Positions 1 through 8,460 of a stretch of DNA of 43,867 nucleotides are shown in pieces. Numbering within the stretch: the stretch's first letter is position 1; each line of letters opens with the position of its first letter. Source of the DNA: Streptomyces sp. NRRL F-4489 (GTDB lineage Bacteria; Actinomycetota; Actinomycetes; Streptomycetales; Streptomycetaceae); contig NZ_LLZI01000247.1 of NCBI RefSeq assembly GCF_001509485.1, positions 1 to 43,867 of the forward strand. Reading direction: 5' to 3'. Under the pieces are notes generated by a model, which ran no database searches, had not been told where the DNA came from, and saw only the letters and a list, made by a program, of their open reading frames with translations. Position numbers and translations under genes: made by a program.

Positions 1-1
1 C

Positions 2-142
2 ACCGAGCGGACCGGCAGCGACAAGGGCGTCGGCCTGGGCCTGTCCATCGTCCGCTCCGTCGTCCGCGCCCACGACGGCACCATCACCGCCGTCCCCCGC
101 GAAGGCGGCGGCCTGGACATGCGCGTCGTCCTGCCGCTCTGA
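2..142 (+). CDS. Sensor histidine kinase, C-terminal end (partial)
   Basis: The window opens inside a gene. Frame 2 reads 46 residues to a TGA at 140-142. They include DKGVGLGLSIVRSVVRAHDG, the G2 box and following helix of a HATPase_c domain, and the typical last beta strands of a two-component kinase. The catalytic core, dimerisation helix and any membrane segments lie upstream and are not visible. Streptomyces species often carry a CutR/CutS-type two-component pair next to the DUF4193/dut block, so this may be CutS, but that is inference from remembered gene order. The fragment is in the same orientation as the next genes, separated from them by about 550 bp. Confidence 0.85.
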   Translation, partial: TERTGSDKGVGLGLSIVRSVVRAHDGTITAVPREGGGLDMRVVLPL

Positions 143-372
143 CACCGGCCGCAGGGGCCCTGTGCGGCCGTTGGAGGGCCCGTCCGCCGGAGGCCGGAAT
201 TCCGGCTCGCCGGCGGGTGCGGCGCCCCTCCCGCGGCCGTACGCCGGATTCCGTCCCGGCCGCGCCCGGGAGGCGTCCGGCATTCGGTTTGACGGGAAGG
301 GGGCTCTCCGGGGATCCTTCGCCGGAGTTCGCTTTGCGCGGAATTCGACGGGTCCGCCCGCCGTCCCGACCG

Positions 373-388
373 TGTGTGATCTCTCACA
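373..388. promoter_or_regulatory. CRP-like palindrome
   Basis: TGTGTGATCTCTCACA is a near-perfect 16-bp inverted repeat fitting the CRP/FNR pattern TGTGA-N6-TCACA with one mismatch in the left arm. It lies about 310 bases upstream of the DUF4193 start and 230 downstream of the kinase stop. Streptomyces encodes a Crp regulator, so occupancy is plausible but unproven. Confidence 0.4.
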
Positions 389-432
389 GAGAACCCTTTC
401 CGGCCATCTACGCTCCGTGATCGGAATACCCG

Positions 433-461
433 GTGGAAAGCCGGGAAAATCCGGGTTTCAC
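433..461. terminator. Imperfect hairpin between kinase and DUF4193 gene
   Basis: The left arm GTGGAAAGCCGG pairs with the right arm CCGGGTTTCAC around a GAAAAT loop, with one bulge and one mismatch. No U-tract follows. It could end transcription from the kinase gene or be a leader structure; the distance from the kinase stop makes the first less certain. Confidence 0.3.
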
Positions 462-681
462 GGGGCTCTGATCACGGGAAGTACACGTGATGGGCTGCGC
501 GAAGTGCGACTTCCGGACCGTGTACGGTCCTGATCGCCATCCAAACCGATCACCTCTTCAGGGGTGCGGTTGGGTGTCGATTGAGTAACAGACCTTGATG
601 TGAGGCAAAATCTCCGCCTCAGGTCGGGCACAAGTCCGGCCTCTCACGCGTTACGAGCGCTGAGACACCGCAGACACCCAG

Positions 682-689
682 AGGGGGAG
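682..689 (+). promoter_or_regulatory. Ribosome binding site fixing the DUF4193 start
   Basis: GGGGGAGA lies six bases before ATG 696. The frame is open upstream to 600, but only this start has a good Shine-Dalgarno, and it gives the usual length of about 100 residues. Confidence 0.7.
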
Positions 690-695
690 AGCGAA

Positions 696-998
696 ATGGC
701 TACGGATTACGACACTCCACGCAAGACCGATGACGACCTCAACGAGGACAGCATCGAGGAACTGAAGTCGCGGCGGAACGACAAGTCCGCCTCGGCCGTC
801 GACGTCGACGAGTTCGAGCAGGCCGAGGGCCTGGAACTCCCCGGCGCCGACCTGTCCAACGAAGAACTCGCCGTCCGCGTGCTGCCCAAGCAGCAGGACG
901 AGTTCACCTGCATGAGCTGCTTCCTGGTGCACCACCGCAGCCAGCTGGCCGCCGAGGACAAGAACGGCAACCCGATCTGCCGCGACTGCGCGGCCTGA
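696..998 (+). CDS. DUF4193 domain zinc-ribbon protein
   Basis: A 100-residue protein starting MATDYDTPRKTDDD. The acidic first two thirds are followed by a C-terminal zinc-ribbon with two CxxC pairs, CMSC and CRDC, which probably bind one zinc. This is the DUF4193 family, a small actinobacterial protein found next to dut in streptomycetes and mycobacteria (Rv2699c, from memory). Function is unknown; the size and ribbon suggest a transcription- or RNA-associated factor, which is inference only. The start is fixed by a strong ribosome binding site. The next gene begins ten bases after the stop, so they are likely cotranscribed. Confidence 0.9.
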   Translation: MATDYDTPRKTDDDLNEDSIEELKSRRNDKSASAVDVDEFEQAEGLELPGADLSNEELAVRVLPKQQDEFTCMSCFLVHHRSQLAAEDKNGNPICRDCAA

Positions 999-1007
999 CC
1001 GGACGCC

Positions 1008-1805
1008 GTGCCAGGCGTGAACCCGTTCCGAAAGGGCCGCAAGGGCGGCAGCGGTCCGGCGGCCGGCGCACGACCACGCGAGGAATCCGCGCCCGTGCCC
1101 GCCGACCCCACCGCCCTCCCCGAGGAACGGACGACCGGTGGCCTGCGGGCGCGGGCCCGCCCGGCCTCGCTCGCGGACGCGGCCGCCCGCGGTGCCAGGA
1201 AGGGCCGCGACGGCATGCGGTCCGCGCTCGGCGCGATCACCGACCGGATCATCGCCACCGCCCCCAGGATCCCGGTCCGCGACCTCGCCACCCTGCGCGC
1301 GCAGTTCCCCGGCCTGACCCCCGAGGAACTGGCCGACAAGCTCGTGGCGGGCGCCTGCGCGGGCACCGCCACCGTCGGCGCGGGCGTGGGCGCGGCCGCC
1401 ATGCTGCCGGTGCCCCCGGCCATGCCCGCCGAGCTGGCCGCCGAGGTCGCCGGCGTCGCCTCCCTGGAGATCAAGCTGATCGCCGAGCTCCACGAGGTCT
1501 ACGGCCTGCGGCCCCCCGGCAACGCCACCCGGCGCGCCACCGCCTACCTCACCTCCTGGGCGCAGGAGCGCGGTATCGACCTCGCCGCCCCCGCCTCACT
1601 CGGCGTCGCCCTCGGCGGCCCGGTGCGCCGGGAACTGCGCCAGCAGGTCATGAAGCGCACCCTGCGTACGCTGCCCAACCTCGCGCCGTTCCTGGTCGGC
1701 GCCGCGGTCGGCGCGTTCCTCAACCGCCGCGACACCCGCAAGCTCGCCGAGAAGATCCGCGCGGACCTCCGCCGCCGCCAGATCCCCTGGGACGCCCTGC
1801 CGTAG
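1008..1805 (+). CDS. Conserved hypothetical, EcsC-like hydrophobic segment
   Basis: A 265-residue protein from GTG 1008; GTG 1017 is an equally possible start. The N-terminal 60 residues are basic and low in complexity. A Gly/Ala-rich hydrophobic stretch follows, GAGVGAAAMLPVPPAMPAEL, then a helix with a KLIAELHEVYGL motif and a second hydrophobic patch (PFLVGAAVGAFLNRRDTRKL). The GxGx2AA plus LIAELHEVYGL pattern recalls EcsC-family proteins, but I cannot confirm that without a profile search. It follows the DUF4193 gene by ten bases and converges on the DUF3093 gene, with a small hairpin between. Confidence 0.75.
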   Translation: MPGVNPFRKGRKGGSGPAAGARPREESAPVPADPTALPEERTTGGLRARARPASLADAAARGARKGRDGMRSALGAITDRIIATAPRIPVRDLATLRAQFPGLTPEELADKLVAGACAGTATVGAGVGAAAMLPVPPAMPAELAAEVAGVASLEIKLIAELHEVYGLRPPGNATRRATAYLTSWAQERGIDLAAPASLGVALGGPVRRELRQQVMKRTLRTLPNLAPFLVGAAVGAFLNRRDTRKLAEKIRADLRRRQIPWDALP

Positions 1806-1806
1806 C

Positions 1807-1821
1807 GCCCCCTTGCGGGGC
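1807..1821. terminator. Short GC hairpin between convergent genes
   Basis: GCCCC and GGGGC pair around a five-base loop, right between the stop at 1805 and the reverse-strand stop at 1823. There is no T-tract. It could serve both directions but is short. Confidence 0.4.
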
Positions 1822-1822
1822 C

Positions 1823-2266
1823 TCAGCCGCGGGCCGCCGCCAGCGCCGCCACCAGCCGCTCCGGCTCCCGCGTCGAGAGATACGCGTACGGCGTCGGGTC
1901 CTCGGGATCGGTGATCTCCACCCGCACCGCCGTCGGCACATAGCTCCGCAGCAGCATGAACGCCCGCGCGTCGGCCTTGTGCGTCCGCCAGGCCAGCGCC
2001 TCCGCCGCGTCCAGCGCCCGGGCCTCGCCCAGCGCCGACACCGGGATCCGCGCGTCCCCGGCGACCAGCGCGCCGCCCACCACCCGGATCCGCGCCGACC
2101 CGTACGCGCTCACCGCCACCGCGGACAGCGCCGCGCCGCCGATCAGCCCGCCGAGCATGGGCAGCGTCCCCAGGGGCAGCAGCATCAGGGCGCAGGCGAT
2201 ACCGACCAGCGCGGCGATCACCCACCAGGAACGGGGCGCGGTGAGACGTTCTTCGTACGACTGCAT
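1823..2266 (-). CDS. DUF3093 family membrane protein
   Basis: A 147-residue protein starting MQSYEERLTAPRSWW, which is the characteristic opening of DUF3093. Two adjacent hydrophobic helices (about residues 14-32 and 35-52) are followed by a soluble domain of beta strands ending STREPERLVAALAAARG. Function is unknown; the family sits beside dut across actinobacteria (Rv2698 in M. tuberculosis, from memory). The open frame extends to 2377, but the conserved opening and a GGAG two bases upstream support ATG 2266. It is divergent from the thioesterase gene. Confidence 0.85.
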   Translation of the reverse strand: MQSYEERLTAPRSWWVIAALVGIACALMLLPLGTLPMLGGLIGGAALSAVAVSAYGSARIRVVGGALVAGDARIPVSALGEARALDAAEALAWRTHKADARAFMLLRSYVPTAVRVEITDPEDPTPYAYLSTREPERLVAALAAARG

Positions 2267-2310
2267 GGCTCCAGCTTGGCACGGCGGCGCCCGGCCCCTA
2301 CGCGCGCGGG

Positions 2311-2316
2311 TAGGGT
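2311..2316 (+). promoter_or_regulatory. -10 hexamer, leaderless-type promoter of thioesterase
   Basis: TAGGGT ends eight bases before GTG 2325, and no Shine-Dalgarno precedes the start. This spacing would place transcription initiation at or next to the start codon. Confidence 0.5.
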
Positions 2317-2324
2317 CTGCACTC

Positions 2325-2918
2325 GTGAGTGGAACTGACCAACCCAGGACGCGGCTGACACCCCCCGAGGACGCCACCGCCCCGGTCCGGCACCCGGACG
2401 CGCCGGCCCCCGGCGAACTCCTCGGCGCGCACTACGACGGGTGCTTCGGCTGCGGCACCGGCCAGCCGCACGGACTGCACCTGGAGGCCCGGGCCGGCGA
2501 CGGCGTCAGCGTGACCGCCGAATTCACCGTCCAGGAGGCCCACCAGGGCGCCCCCGGGCTGGCCCACGGCGGCGTGCTGGCCACCGCGCTGGACGAGACG
2601 CTCGGCTCGCTGAACTGGCTGCTGCGGACGATCGCCGTGACCGGGCGGCTGGAGACCGACTTCCTCGCGCCCGTACCGCTGGGCACCGTCCTGCACCTGC
2701 GCGCCCGCGTCACCGCCGTGCACGGCCGCAAGATCTACTCGGCCGCGGAAGGCCGGATAGGCGGCCCGGACGGCCCGGTCGCGGTGCGCGCCCAGGCCGT
2801 CTTCATCGAGGTCAAGGTCGACCACTTCATCGACAACGGAAGGACCGAGGAGATCCGGGCGGCGATGGCCGACCCGGACCAGGTCAAGCGCGTACGTGCC
2901 TTCGAGGTGAACCCGTGA
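2325..2918 (+). CDS. Hotdog-fold thioesterase (PaaI/4HBT type)
   Basis: A 197-residue protein. After a 45-residue N-terminal tail comes a CFGCGTGQPHGL segment and then a hotdog domain with AHGGVLATALDETLGSLNW, the helix that carries the catalytic acid in PaaI-like acyl-CoA thioesterases. The substrate cannot be told from sequence. GTG 2325 was chosen because the upstream frame is a shadow of the opposite gene and a -10 hexamer lies eight bases before it. The stop overlaps the dut start by four bases (GTGA), so translation of the two is probably coupled. Confidence 0.85.
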   Translation: MSGTDQPRTRLTPPEDATAPVRHPDAPAPGELLGAHYDGCFGCGTGQPHGLHLEARAGDGVSVTAEFTVQEAHQGAPGLAHGGVLATALDETLGSLNWLLRTIAVTGRLETDFLAPVPLGTVLHLRARVTAVHGRKIYSAAEGRIGGPDGPVAVRAQAVFIEVKVDHFIDNGRTEEIRAAMADPDQVKRVRAFEVNP

Positions 2919-3436
2919 GTCAGCTACGGAATCCGGTCGACGTGCTGCTGCGCCGCCTGGACCCGGACGTTCCCGTTCCGGCCGCCGCGCATCCCGGCGA
3001 CGCCGGCGTCGACCTGGTGACCACCGAGGCCGCCGACCTCGCCCCCGGGGAGCGCGCCGTCCTGGCCACCGGTATCGCCATCGCGCTGCCCGACGGCTAC
3101 GCCGCGTTCGTCCACCCCCGCTCCGGGCTGGCGGCCCGGTGCGGAGTGGCGCTGGTGAATGCCCCCGGGACGGTCGATGCCGGGTACCGTGGAGAGATCA
3201 AGGTGATCGTGGTCAATCTGGACCCGCGGCAGAGCGTGCGGTTCGAGAAGTACGACCGGATTGCCCAATTGGTCGTCCAGCAGGTCGAGAAGGTGCGCTT
3301 CCACGAGGTGGCGGAACTTCCCGGCTCGGCGCGGGCCGAGGGGGGATTCGGATCCACCGGCGGTCATGCGGCGGTGGGCGGCTCCACGGGCGGGAATGAA
3401 TACGCATCGGTCGGTGGCGACCGGGAAGGACAGTGA
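2915..3436 (+). CDS. dut: dUTP diphosphatase
   Basis: A 173-residue trimeric-type dUTPase that hydrolyses dUTP to dUMP and pyrophosphate, keeping uracil out of DNA and feeding dTMP synthesis. The five family motifs are visible: AGVDLVT (1), HPRSGLAARCG (2), GTVDAGYRGEIKV (3), RIAQLV (4) and the flexible C-terminal RAEGGFGSTGG (5). About 28 residues follow motif 5, a longer tail than in the enteric enzyme. GTG 2915 overlaps the thioesterase stop and gives the expected length. The DUF3710 gene begins two bases after the stop. Confidence 0.97.
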   Translation: MSQLRNPVDVLLRRLDPDVPVPAAAHPGDAGVDLVTTEAADLAPGERAVLATGIAIALPDGYAAFVHPRSGLAARCGVALVNAPGTVDAGYRGEIKVIVVNLDPRQSVRFEKYDRIAQLVVQQVEKVRFHEVAELPGSARAEGGFGSTGGHAAVGGSTGGNEYASVGGDREGQ

Positions 3437-3437
3437 C

Positions 3438-4196
3438 GTGTTCGGACGTCGCAAGAAGAACGAGGCTCCCCTGGAGCCGGCCGAGGACACCGCGGTCCCC
3501 GACGAGACGGCGGACGGCGAGGACGACGCGACGCAAGCGCGGCTCAATCTTCCGCCCGCGCCGCGCCCGGACGGTCCCTGGGACGCCTCCGAGGTGAAGG
3601 AGCCCGGCCAGGGCCGGGTCGACCTCGGCGGCCTGTTCGTGCCCGGTGTCGAGGGCATGGAGCTGCGCGTCGAGGTCGCCGGCGACGCCATCGTCGCCGC
3701 CACGGTCGTCCTCCAGGACAGCGCGGTGCAGCTCCAGGCGTTCGCCGCCCCCAGGAACGAGGGCATCTGGGGCGAGGTCCGCGAGGAGATCGGCGCCGGC
3801 ATCACCCAGCAGGGCGGCGTCGTCGACGAGGTCGAGGGCCCCCTGGGCTGGGAGCTGCGCGCGCAGGTCCCCGTCCAGCTGCCCGACGGCACCAACGGCG
3901 TGCAGGTCGTGCGGTTCGTCGGCGTGGACGGCCCCCGGTGGTTCCTGCGCGGGGTGATCTCCGGGCAGGGCGCGGTGCAGCCGCAGGCGGCCGGCGTCCT
4001 GGAGCACATCTTCCGGGACACCGTCGTCGTCCGCGGTGAAGGCCCGATGGCGCCGCGCGACCCGATCGTCCTCAAGCTCCCCGACGACGCCCAGATGGTG
4101 CCGGACGGGGTCCAGCAGGAAGAGGCCGGCGGGTCCCGCTTCGGCGGCGGGGTGGACCGCCTGGAACGCGGACCGGAGATCACCGAGATCCGCTGA
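3438..4196 (+). CDS. DUF3710 family protein
   Basis: A 252-residue protein starting MFGRRKKNEAPLEPAED. A basic tip and an acidic linker (residues 8-35) precede a globular domain with LFVPGVEGMELRVEV and ISGQGAVQPQAAG, typical of DUF3710. Function is unknown. The family is nearly always the immediate downstream neighbour of dut in actinobacteria (Rv2696c, from memory), and here the gap is two bases, so the genes share a transcript. A strong hairpin about 60 bases downstream closes the operon before kdp. Confidence 0.88.
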   Translation: MFGRRKKNEAPLEPAEDTAVPDETADGEDDATQARLNLPPAPRPDGPWDASEVKEPGQGRVDLGGLFVPGVEGMELRVEVAGDAIVAATVVLQDSAVQLQAFAAPRNEGIWGEVREEIGAGITQQGGVVDEVEGPLGWELRAQVPVQLPDGTNGVQVVRFVGVDGPRWFLRGVISGQGAVQPQAAGVLEHIFRDTVVVRGEGPMAPRDPIVLKLPDDAQMVPDGVQQEEAGGSRFGGGVDRLERGPEITEIR

Positions 4197-4257
4197 CCCG
4201 GCGCGCCACCGCACGCCGCGGCGCTACCCGCCGCGACGGCTCGATCGTGACGGTCGA

Positions 4258-4292
4258 AGGGGCCGTACTCCCATGAAGGGGGTACGGCCCCT
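4258..4292. terminator. Strong hairpin closing the dut operon
   Basis: A 15-bp stem, AGGGGCCGTACTCCC with GGGGGTACGGCCCCT, one G-T pair and a five-base loop. No long U-tract follows, as is common for streptomycete terminators. It separates the dut-DUF3710 unit from kdp. Confidence 0.75.
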
Positions 4293-4332
4293 CGGCGTTT
4301 GCGCAGGTCAGGCCGGAAGGCGTAAGAAAACC

Positions 4333-4380
4333 GTCAACAGAGCGCTAATGGCCGTAAGGGAGGCGTCAACAGCGGTCAAG
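4333..4380. promoter_or_regulatory. GTCAA direct repeats upstream of kdp, possible KdpE sites
   Basis: GTCAACAG occurs at 4333-4340 and again at 4365-4372, followed by GTCAAG at 4375-4380. The last two are ten bases apart, the phasing expected for OmpR-family response regulators. They lie 60 to 110 bases upstream of the first kdp ORF, in a stretch less GC-rich than its surroundings. Assignment to KdpE is inference from position. Confidence 0.4.
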
Positions 4381-4441
4381 CGGCGGACGAACGACGGTTT
4401 GCTCTAGGGGTCCTTGCATCCGTACGCCCATAGGAGCACCG

Positions 4442-4525
4442 ATGGCCGACGCGGCCTTCGTCGTCGCCACCCTCGCGGTCTTCGCGCTGGTGGCTCTCGT
4501 CGCCAAGGGGGTGACGAAGCTGTGA
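4442..4525 (+). CDS. 27-aa membrane miniprotein at head of kdp operon
   Basis: ATG 4442 opens a 27-codon frame, MADAAFVVATLAVFALVALV followed by AKGVTKL. It is one hydrophobic helix with a short basic C-terminus, preceded by a GGAG six bases upstream. The TGA overlaps the kdpF start (GTGA), the same coupling used further down the operon, which argues that it is translated. I recall similar short ORFs before kdpF in other bacteria, usually left unannotated or called hypothetical. A role as a small Kdp-associated or lipid-like subunit is inference. Confidence 0.65.
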   Translation: MADAAFVVATLAVFALVALVAKGVTKL

Positions 4526-4611
4526 CCACCGAGAACATCGTCGGCCTCGTCGTGGCCGTCGCCCTCCTCGGCTACCTCGTCCTCGCCCTCGTCTTCCCGG
4601 AGAGGTTCTGA
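4522..4611 (+). CDS. kdpF: Potassium-transporting ATPase subunit KdpF
   Basis: A 29-residue single-helix protein, [20 protein letters not shown] followed by LALVFPERF, with the LxYLxxALxxPExF signature of KdpF. In E. coli KdpF sits at the KdpA/KdpB interface and stabilises the KdpFABC complex like a bound lipid. GTG 4522 overlaps the preceding stop. kdpA starts one base after the stop. Confidence 0.9.
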   Translation: MTTENIVGLVVAVALLGYLVLALVFPERF

Positions 4612-4612
4612 G

Positions 4613-6322
4613 GTGCCGACAGCTGCTGCCGCGGCGGCCGGCCCCGTCGGCCCCGTTCTCGCGGGCGTACTCCAGCTCACCGCGCTCATCGCGGCGCTCG
4701 CCCTGGCGTACCGACCCCTCGGCGACTACCTGGCCGCCGTCTACAGCTCCCCGCGCCATCTGCGCGCGGAGAAGCTCATCTACCGCTGCATAGGCGCCGA
4801 CGCCGATACGCGGATGCGCTGGCCCGCCTACCTCCGCGGCGTCCTCGCCTTCTCGCTCGCGGGCGTGCTCCTGCTCTACGCGCTCCAGCGCCTCCAGGGG
4901 CATCTGCCGCTCTCGCTCGGGTTCGCCTCGATCAGCCCCGACCAGGCGTTCAACACCGCCGCGTCGTTCGTCGCCAACACCAACTGGCAGTCCTACAGCG
5001 GCGAACAGGCCATGGGGCACCTCGTCCAGACCGCCGGTCTGGCCGTGCAGAACTTCGTCTCCGCCGCCACCGGCATGGCCGTCGCCATCGCCCTCGTCCG
5101 CGGCTTCGCCGGCGCCCGCACCGGCGAACTCGGCAACTTCTGGGCCGACCTCGTCCGCGGCACCCTCCGCGTCCTGGTCCCCCTCGCCGTCATCGGCGCG
5201 CTGGTCCTCGTCGCCTGCGGCGCCGTCCAGAACTTCGCCGGTATCCATGAACTCGGCCAGTTCACCGGCGGGTTGCGGCAGACCAACGGCGGCGCCGTCG
5301 CCTCCCAGGAAGTCATCAAGGAACTCGGCACCAACGGCGGCGGCTACTTCAACGCCAACTCCGCCCACCCCTTCGAAAACCCCACCCCCTTCACCAACCT
5401 CTTCGAAATCTTCCTGATCCTCGTCATCCCCTTCTCGCTCACCCGCACCTTCGGCAAGCTCGTCGGAAACGTGAAACAGGGCTACGCCGTCCTCGCCACC
5501 ATGGGCGTCATCTGGCTCGGCTTCACCGCCCTGATGATGTGGACCGAATTCGCCCACGGCGGACCCGCGCTGCAAGCCGCCGGCGCCGCCATGGAAGGCA
5601 AGGAAACCCGCTTCGGCGTCGGCGCCTCGGCGATCTTCTCGGTCGCGACCACCCTCACCTCCACCGGAGCCGTCGACTCGTTCCACTCCTCCTTCACCGC
5701 ATTCGGCGGCGGTCTTCAGCTCCTGGGCATGATGCTCGGCGAAATCGCGCCCGGCGGAGTCGGCTCCGGCCTCTACGGCATGCTCGTCATGGCCGTCATC
5801 GCGGTCTTCATCGCCGGCCTCATGGTCGGCCGCACCCCCGAATACCTCGGGAAGAAGATCGGCACCCGCGAAATCAAACTCGCCGCCTGCTACATCCTCA
5901 TCACCCCCACCCTCGTCCTCGGCTTCACCGCCGCCTCGATGGTCCTCCCGGACGCCCTCGGCTCGATGCTCAACACCAAGGCCCTCGGCGCCGGACCGCA
6001 CGGCTTCTCCGAAGTCCTCTACGCCTACACCTCCGGCGCCAACAACAACGGTTCCGCTTTCGCCGGCCTCAACGCCAACACCCCGTGGTTCAACACCACC
6101 ATCGGCCTCGCCATGCTCCTCGGCCGCTTCCTGCCCATGGTGTTCGTGCTCGCCCTCGCCGGCTCCCTCGCCGAACAGCACCCCGTCCCGGAAACCGCCG
6201 GCACGCTCCGCACCGAGAAGCCGCTGTTCGCCGGGCTCCTGGTCGGCACCATCCTGATCATCACCGGTCTGACGTACTTCCCCGCGCTCGCCCTCGGGCC
6301 GCTCGCGGAGGGACTGTCATGA
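4613..6322 (+). CDS. kdpA: Potassium-transporting ATPase subunit KdpA
   Basis: A 569-residue channel-like subunit of the KdpFABC pump, which takes K+ from the outside through a selectivity filter of the SKT superfamily. All four filter regions are recognisable: [49 protein letters not shown] and [19 protein letters not shown]. About ten membrane helices are predicted by eye and the length is normal for the family. GTG 4613 is one base after kdpF, with AGAGG a few bases upstream. The stop overlaps kdpB by four bases (ATGA). Confidence 0.98.
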   Translation: MPTAAAAAAGPVGPVLAGVLQLTALIAALALAYRPLGDYLAAVYSSPRHLRAEKLIYRCIGADADTRMRWPAYLRGVLAFSLAGVLLLYALQRLQGHLPLSLGFASISPDQAFNTAASFVANTNWQSYSGEQAMGHLVQTAGLAVQNFVSAATGMAVAIALVRGFAGARTGELGNFWADLVRGTLRVLVPLAVIGALVLVACGAVQNFAGIHELGQFTGGLRQTNGGAVASQEVIKELGTNGGGYFNANSAHPFENPTPFTNLFEIFLILVIPFSLTRTFGKLVGNVKQGYAVLATMGVIWLGFTALMMWTEFAHGGPALQAAGAAMEGKETRFGVGASAIFSVATTLTSTGAVDSFHSSFTAFGGGLQLLGMMLGEIAPGGVGSGLYGMLVMAVIAVFIAGLMVGRTPEYLGKKIGTREIKLAACYILITPTLVLGFTAASMVLPDALGSMLNTKALGAGPHGFSEVLYAYTSGANNNGSAFAGLNANTPWFNTTIGLAMLLGRFLPMVFVLALAGSLAEQHPVPETAGTLRTEKPLFAGLLVGTILIITGLTYFPALALGPLAEGLS

Positions 6323-8460
6323 CCGCCCCCGTCAAACCGGAGGAGCCCGGCTCCATGTCCACCGCGACCCCGACCCGCACCACCGAACAGGACGCCACCG
6401 GCGCGGGGCAGCCCGCCGGCGGCCGCGTCGGCGGCGGGTTCTTCGACCCCCGGCAACTGCTCACCTCGCTGCCGGACGCGCTGCGCAAACTCGACCCGCG
6501 GGTGATGATCACTTCCCCCGTCATGTTCGTGGTCGAGGTCGGGTCCGTGCTCACGACGGTGTTCGCCTGCGCCGCGCCCACCGACTGGTTCGGCTGGGCC
6601 ATCGCCGGCTGGCTCTGGCTCACCGTCATCTTCGCCAACCTCGCCGAGGCCGTCGCCGAAGGCCGCGGCAAGGCGCAGGCCGACACCCTCCGCAAGGCCA
6701 AGACCGACACCGTCGCCCGCCGCCTGACCGGCCCCGGCGAGGAACACGTCCCCGGCACCGCGCTCCGCGTCGGCGACCTCGTCGTCTGCGAGGCCGGCGA
6801 CATCATCCCCGGCGACGGCGATGTCGTCGAAGGCGTCGCCTCCGTGGACGAGTCCGCCATCACCGGCGAATCCGCGCCCGTCATCCGCGAATCGGGCGGC
6901 GACCGCTGCGCCGTCACCGGCGGCACCAAGGTCCTCTCCGACCGCATCGTCATCAAGATCACCGCGAAGCCCGGCGAGACCTTCATCGACCGCATGATCA
7001 ACCTGGTCGAAGGCGCCGCCCGCCAGAAGACGCCCAACGAGATCGCGCTGAACATCCTCCTCGCGTCCCTCACCATCGTCTTCCTGCTCGCCGTCGTCAC
7101 CCTCCAGCCGTTCGCCGTCTACGCCGGCGCCGAGCAGCCGATGATCGTGCTGCTCGCCCTGCTGGTCTGCCTCATCCCGACCACCATCGGCGCCCTCCTG
7201 TCGGCCATCGGTATCGCCGGCATGGACCGCCTGGTGCAGCGCAATGTCCTCGCCATGTCCGGACGCGCCGTCGAAGCGGCAGGCGATGTATCGACATTGC
7301 TGCTCGACAAGACCGGCACCATCACCTACGGCAACCGCCGCGCCGCCGCGTTCGTCCCCGTCCCCGGTGCCACCGAGGAGGAACTCGCCGACGCCGCCCA
7401 GCTCTCCTCACTCGCCGACGAGACCCCCGAAGGCCGCTCCGTCGTCGAACTCGCGCGTGACACCTACCGGTTGCGCGAGGGTGAGTTCACGGGCGAGACG
7501 TTGACGGGCGCCGAGTGGATCCCGTTCACCGCGCAGACCCGGATGTCCGGTGTCGACATCGACGGCCGCAAGATCCGCAAGGGCGCCACCGGCTCCGTCC
7601 TCGCCTGGGTCCGCGAACGCGGCGGCCAGGTCACCGACGACGCCCGCGCACTCGCCGACACCATCTCCCAGGCCGGCGGCACCCCCCTCCTCGTCGCCCT
7701 GGAGGACGAGAGCGGCCCGCGCGTCCTCGGCGTCATCCACCTCAAGGACGTCGTCAAGGACGGGATGCGCGAACGCTTCGAGGAACTCCGCCGGATGGGC
7801 ATCAAAACCGTCATGATCACGGGCGACAACCCGCTGACGGCCAAGGCCATCGCCGAGGAGGCCGGCGTCGACGACTTCCTCGCCGAGGCCACCCCCGAGG
7901 ACAAGATGGCCCTCATCAAACGCGAACAGGCCGGCGGCAAACTCGTCGCCATGACCGGCGACGGCACCAACGACGCCCCGGCGCTGGCCCAGGCGGACGT
8001 CGGCGTGGCGATGAACACCGGTACGTCGGCCGCCAAGGAAGCCGGCAACATGGTCGACCTCGACTCGAACCCGACCAAGCTCATCGAGATCGTCGAGATC
8101 GGCAAGCAACTCCTCATCACCCGGGGCGCCCTGACGACCTTCTCCATCGCCAACGACGTCGCCAAGTACTTCGCGATCATCCCCGCGATGTTCGCCGTCG
8201 CCTATCCGGGCCTGGACACCCTCAACATCATGCGGCTGCACAGCTCGCAGACCGCCATCCTGTCCGCGATCATCTTCAACGCGCTGATCATCGTCGCCCT
8301 CGTACCGCTCGCCCTGAAGGGCGTCCGCTACCGGCCGGTCAGCGCCGACAAGATGCTCCGCCGCAACCTCGCCGTCTACGGACTCGGCGGCCTGATCGCC
8401 CCGTTCATCGGCATCAAACTCATCGACCTGCTCATCTCCCTCATCCCCGGAATCGGATGA
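6319..8460 (+). CDS. kdpB: Potassium-transporting ATPase ATP-binding subunit KdpB
   Basis: A 713-residue P-type ATPase that powers K+ uptake. It shows the A-domain TGES motif ([10 protein letters not shown]), the phosphorylated aspartate in DKTGTITYG at about residue 330, and the hinge motif [16 protein letters not shown]. The N-terminal 45 residues are a polar Thr/Pro/Gly-rich extension longer than in E. coli KdpB; a second ATG lies at codon 13. Membrane helices flank the A domain and the C-terminus. The ATGA junctions with kdpA and kdpC indicate coupled translation. Confidence 0.98.
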   Translation: MTAPVKPEEPGSMSTATPTRTTEQDATGAGQPAGGRVGGGFFDPRQLLTSLPDALRKLDPRVMITSPVMFVVEVGSVLTTVFACAAPTDWFGWAIAGWLWLTVIFANLAEAVAEGRGKAQADTLRKAKTDTVARRLTGPGEEHVPGTALRVGDLVVCEAGDIIPGDGDVVEGVASVDESAITGESAPVIRESGGDRCAVTGGTKVLSDRIVIKITAKPGETFIDRMINLVEGAARQKTPNEIALNILLASLTIVFLLAVVTLQPFAVYAGAEQPMIVLLALLVCLIPTTIGALLSAIGIAGMDRLVQRNVLAMSGRAVEAAGDVSTLLLDKTGTITYGNRRAAAFVPVPGATEEELADAAQLSSLADETPEGRSVVELARDTYRLREGEFTGETLTGAEWIPFTAQTRMSGVDIDGRKIRKGATGSVLAWVRERGGQVTDDARALADTISQAGGTPLLVALEDESGPRVLGVIHLKDVVKDGMRERFEELRRMGIKTVMITGDNPLTAKAIAEEAGVDDFLAEATPEDKMALIKREQAGGKLVAMTGDGTNDAPALAQADVGVAMNTGTSAAKEAGNMVDLDSNPTKLIEIVEIGKQLLITRGALTTFSIANDVAKYFAIIPAMFAVAYPGLDTLNIMRLHSSQTAILSAIIFNALIIVALVPLALKGVRYRPVSADKMLRRNLAVYGLGGLIAPFIGIKLIDLLISLIPGIG

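Larger units (their letters stand above)
143..695. other. Intergenic region with a CRP-like palindrome and a hairpin
   Basis: I see no convincing gene in these 553 bases; the open frames here have no ribosome binding site and no family resemblance. The stretch holds a palindrome (373-388), a hairpin (433-461) and a weak sigma70-like pair, TTGAGT at 581-586 and CAAAAT at 606-611 with a 19-base spacer, that could drive the DUF4193 gene through a leader of about 80 bases. Confidence 0.5.

Noticed and set aside
4376..6181. Long reverse-strand open frame opposite kdpA, and similar ones opposite kdpB, kdpD and the KimA-like gene
   Set aside because: They mirror the codon periodicity of the real genes, have Gly/Asp/Glu-rich meaningless sequence, no ribosome binding sites and no family resemblance.
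5539..8460. The 973-codon frame running through most of kdpA into kdpB
   Set aside because: Its first part is an Arg/His/Pro-rich shadow of kdpA in another frame. Only the segment from ATG 6319 is KdpB.
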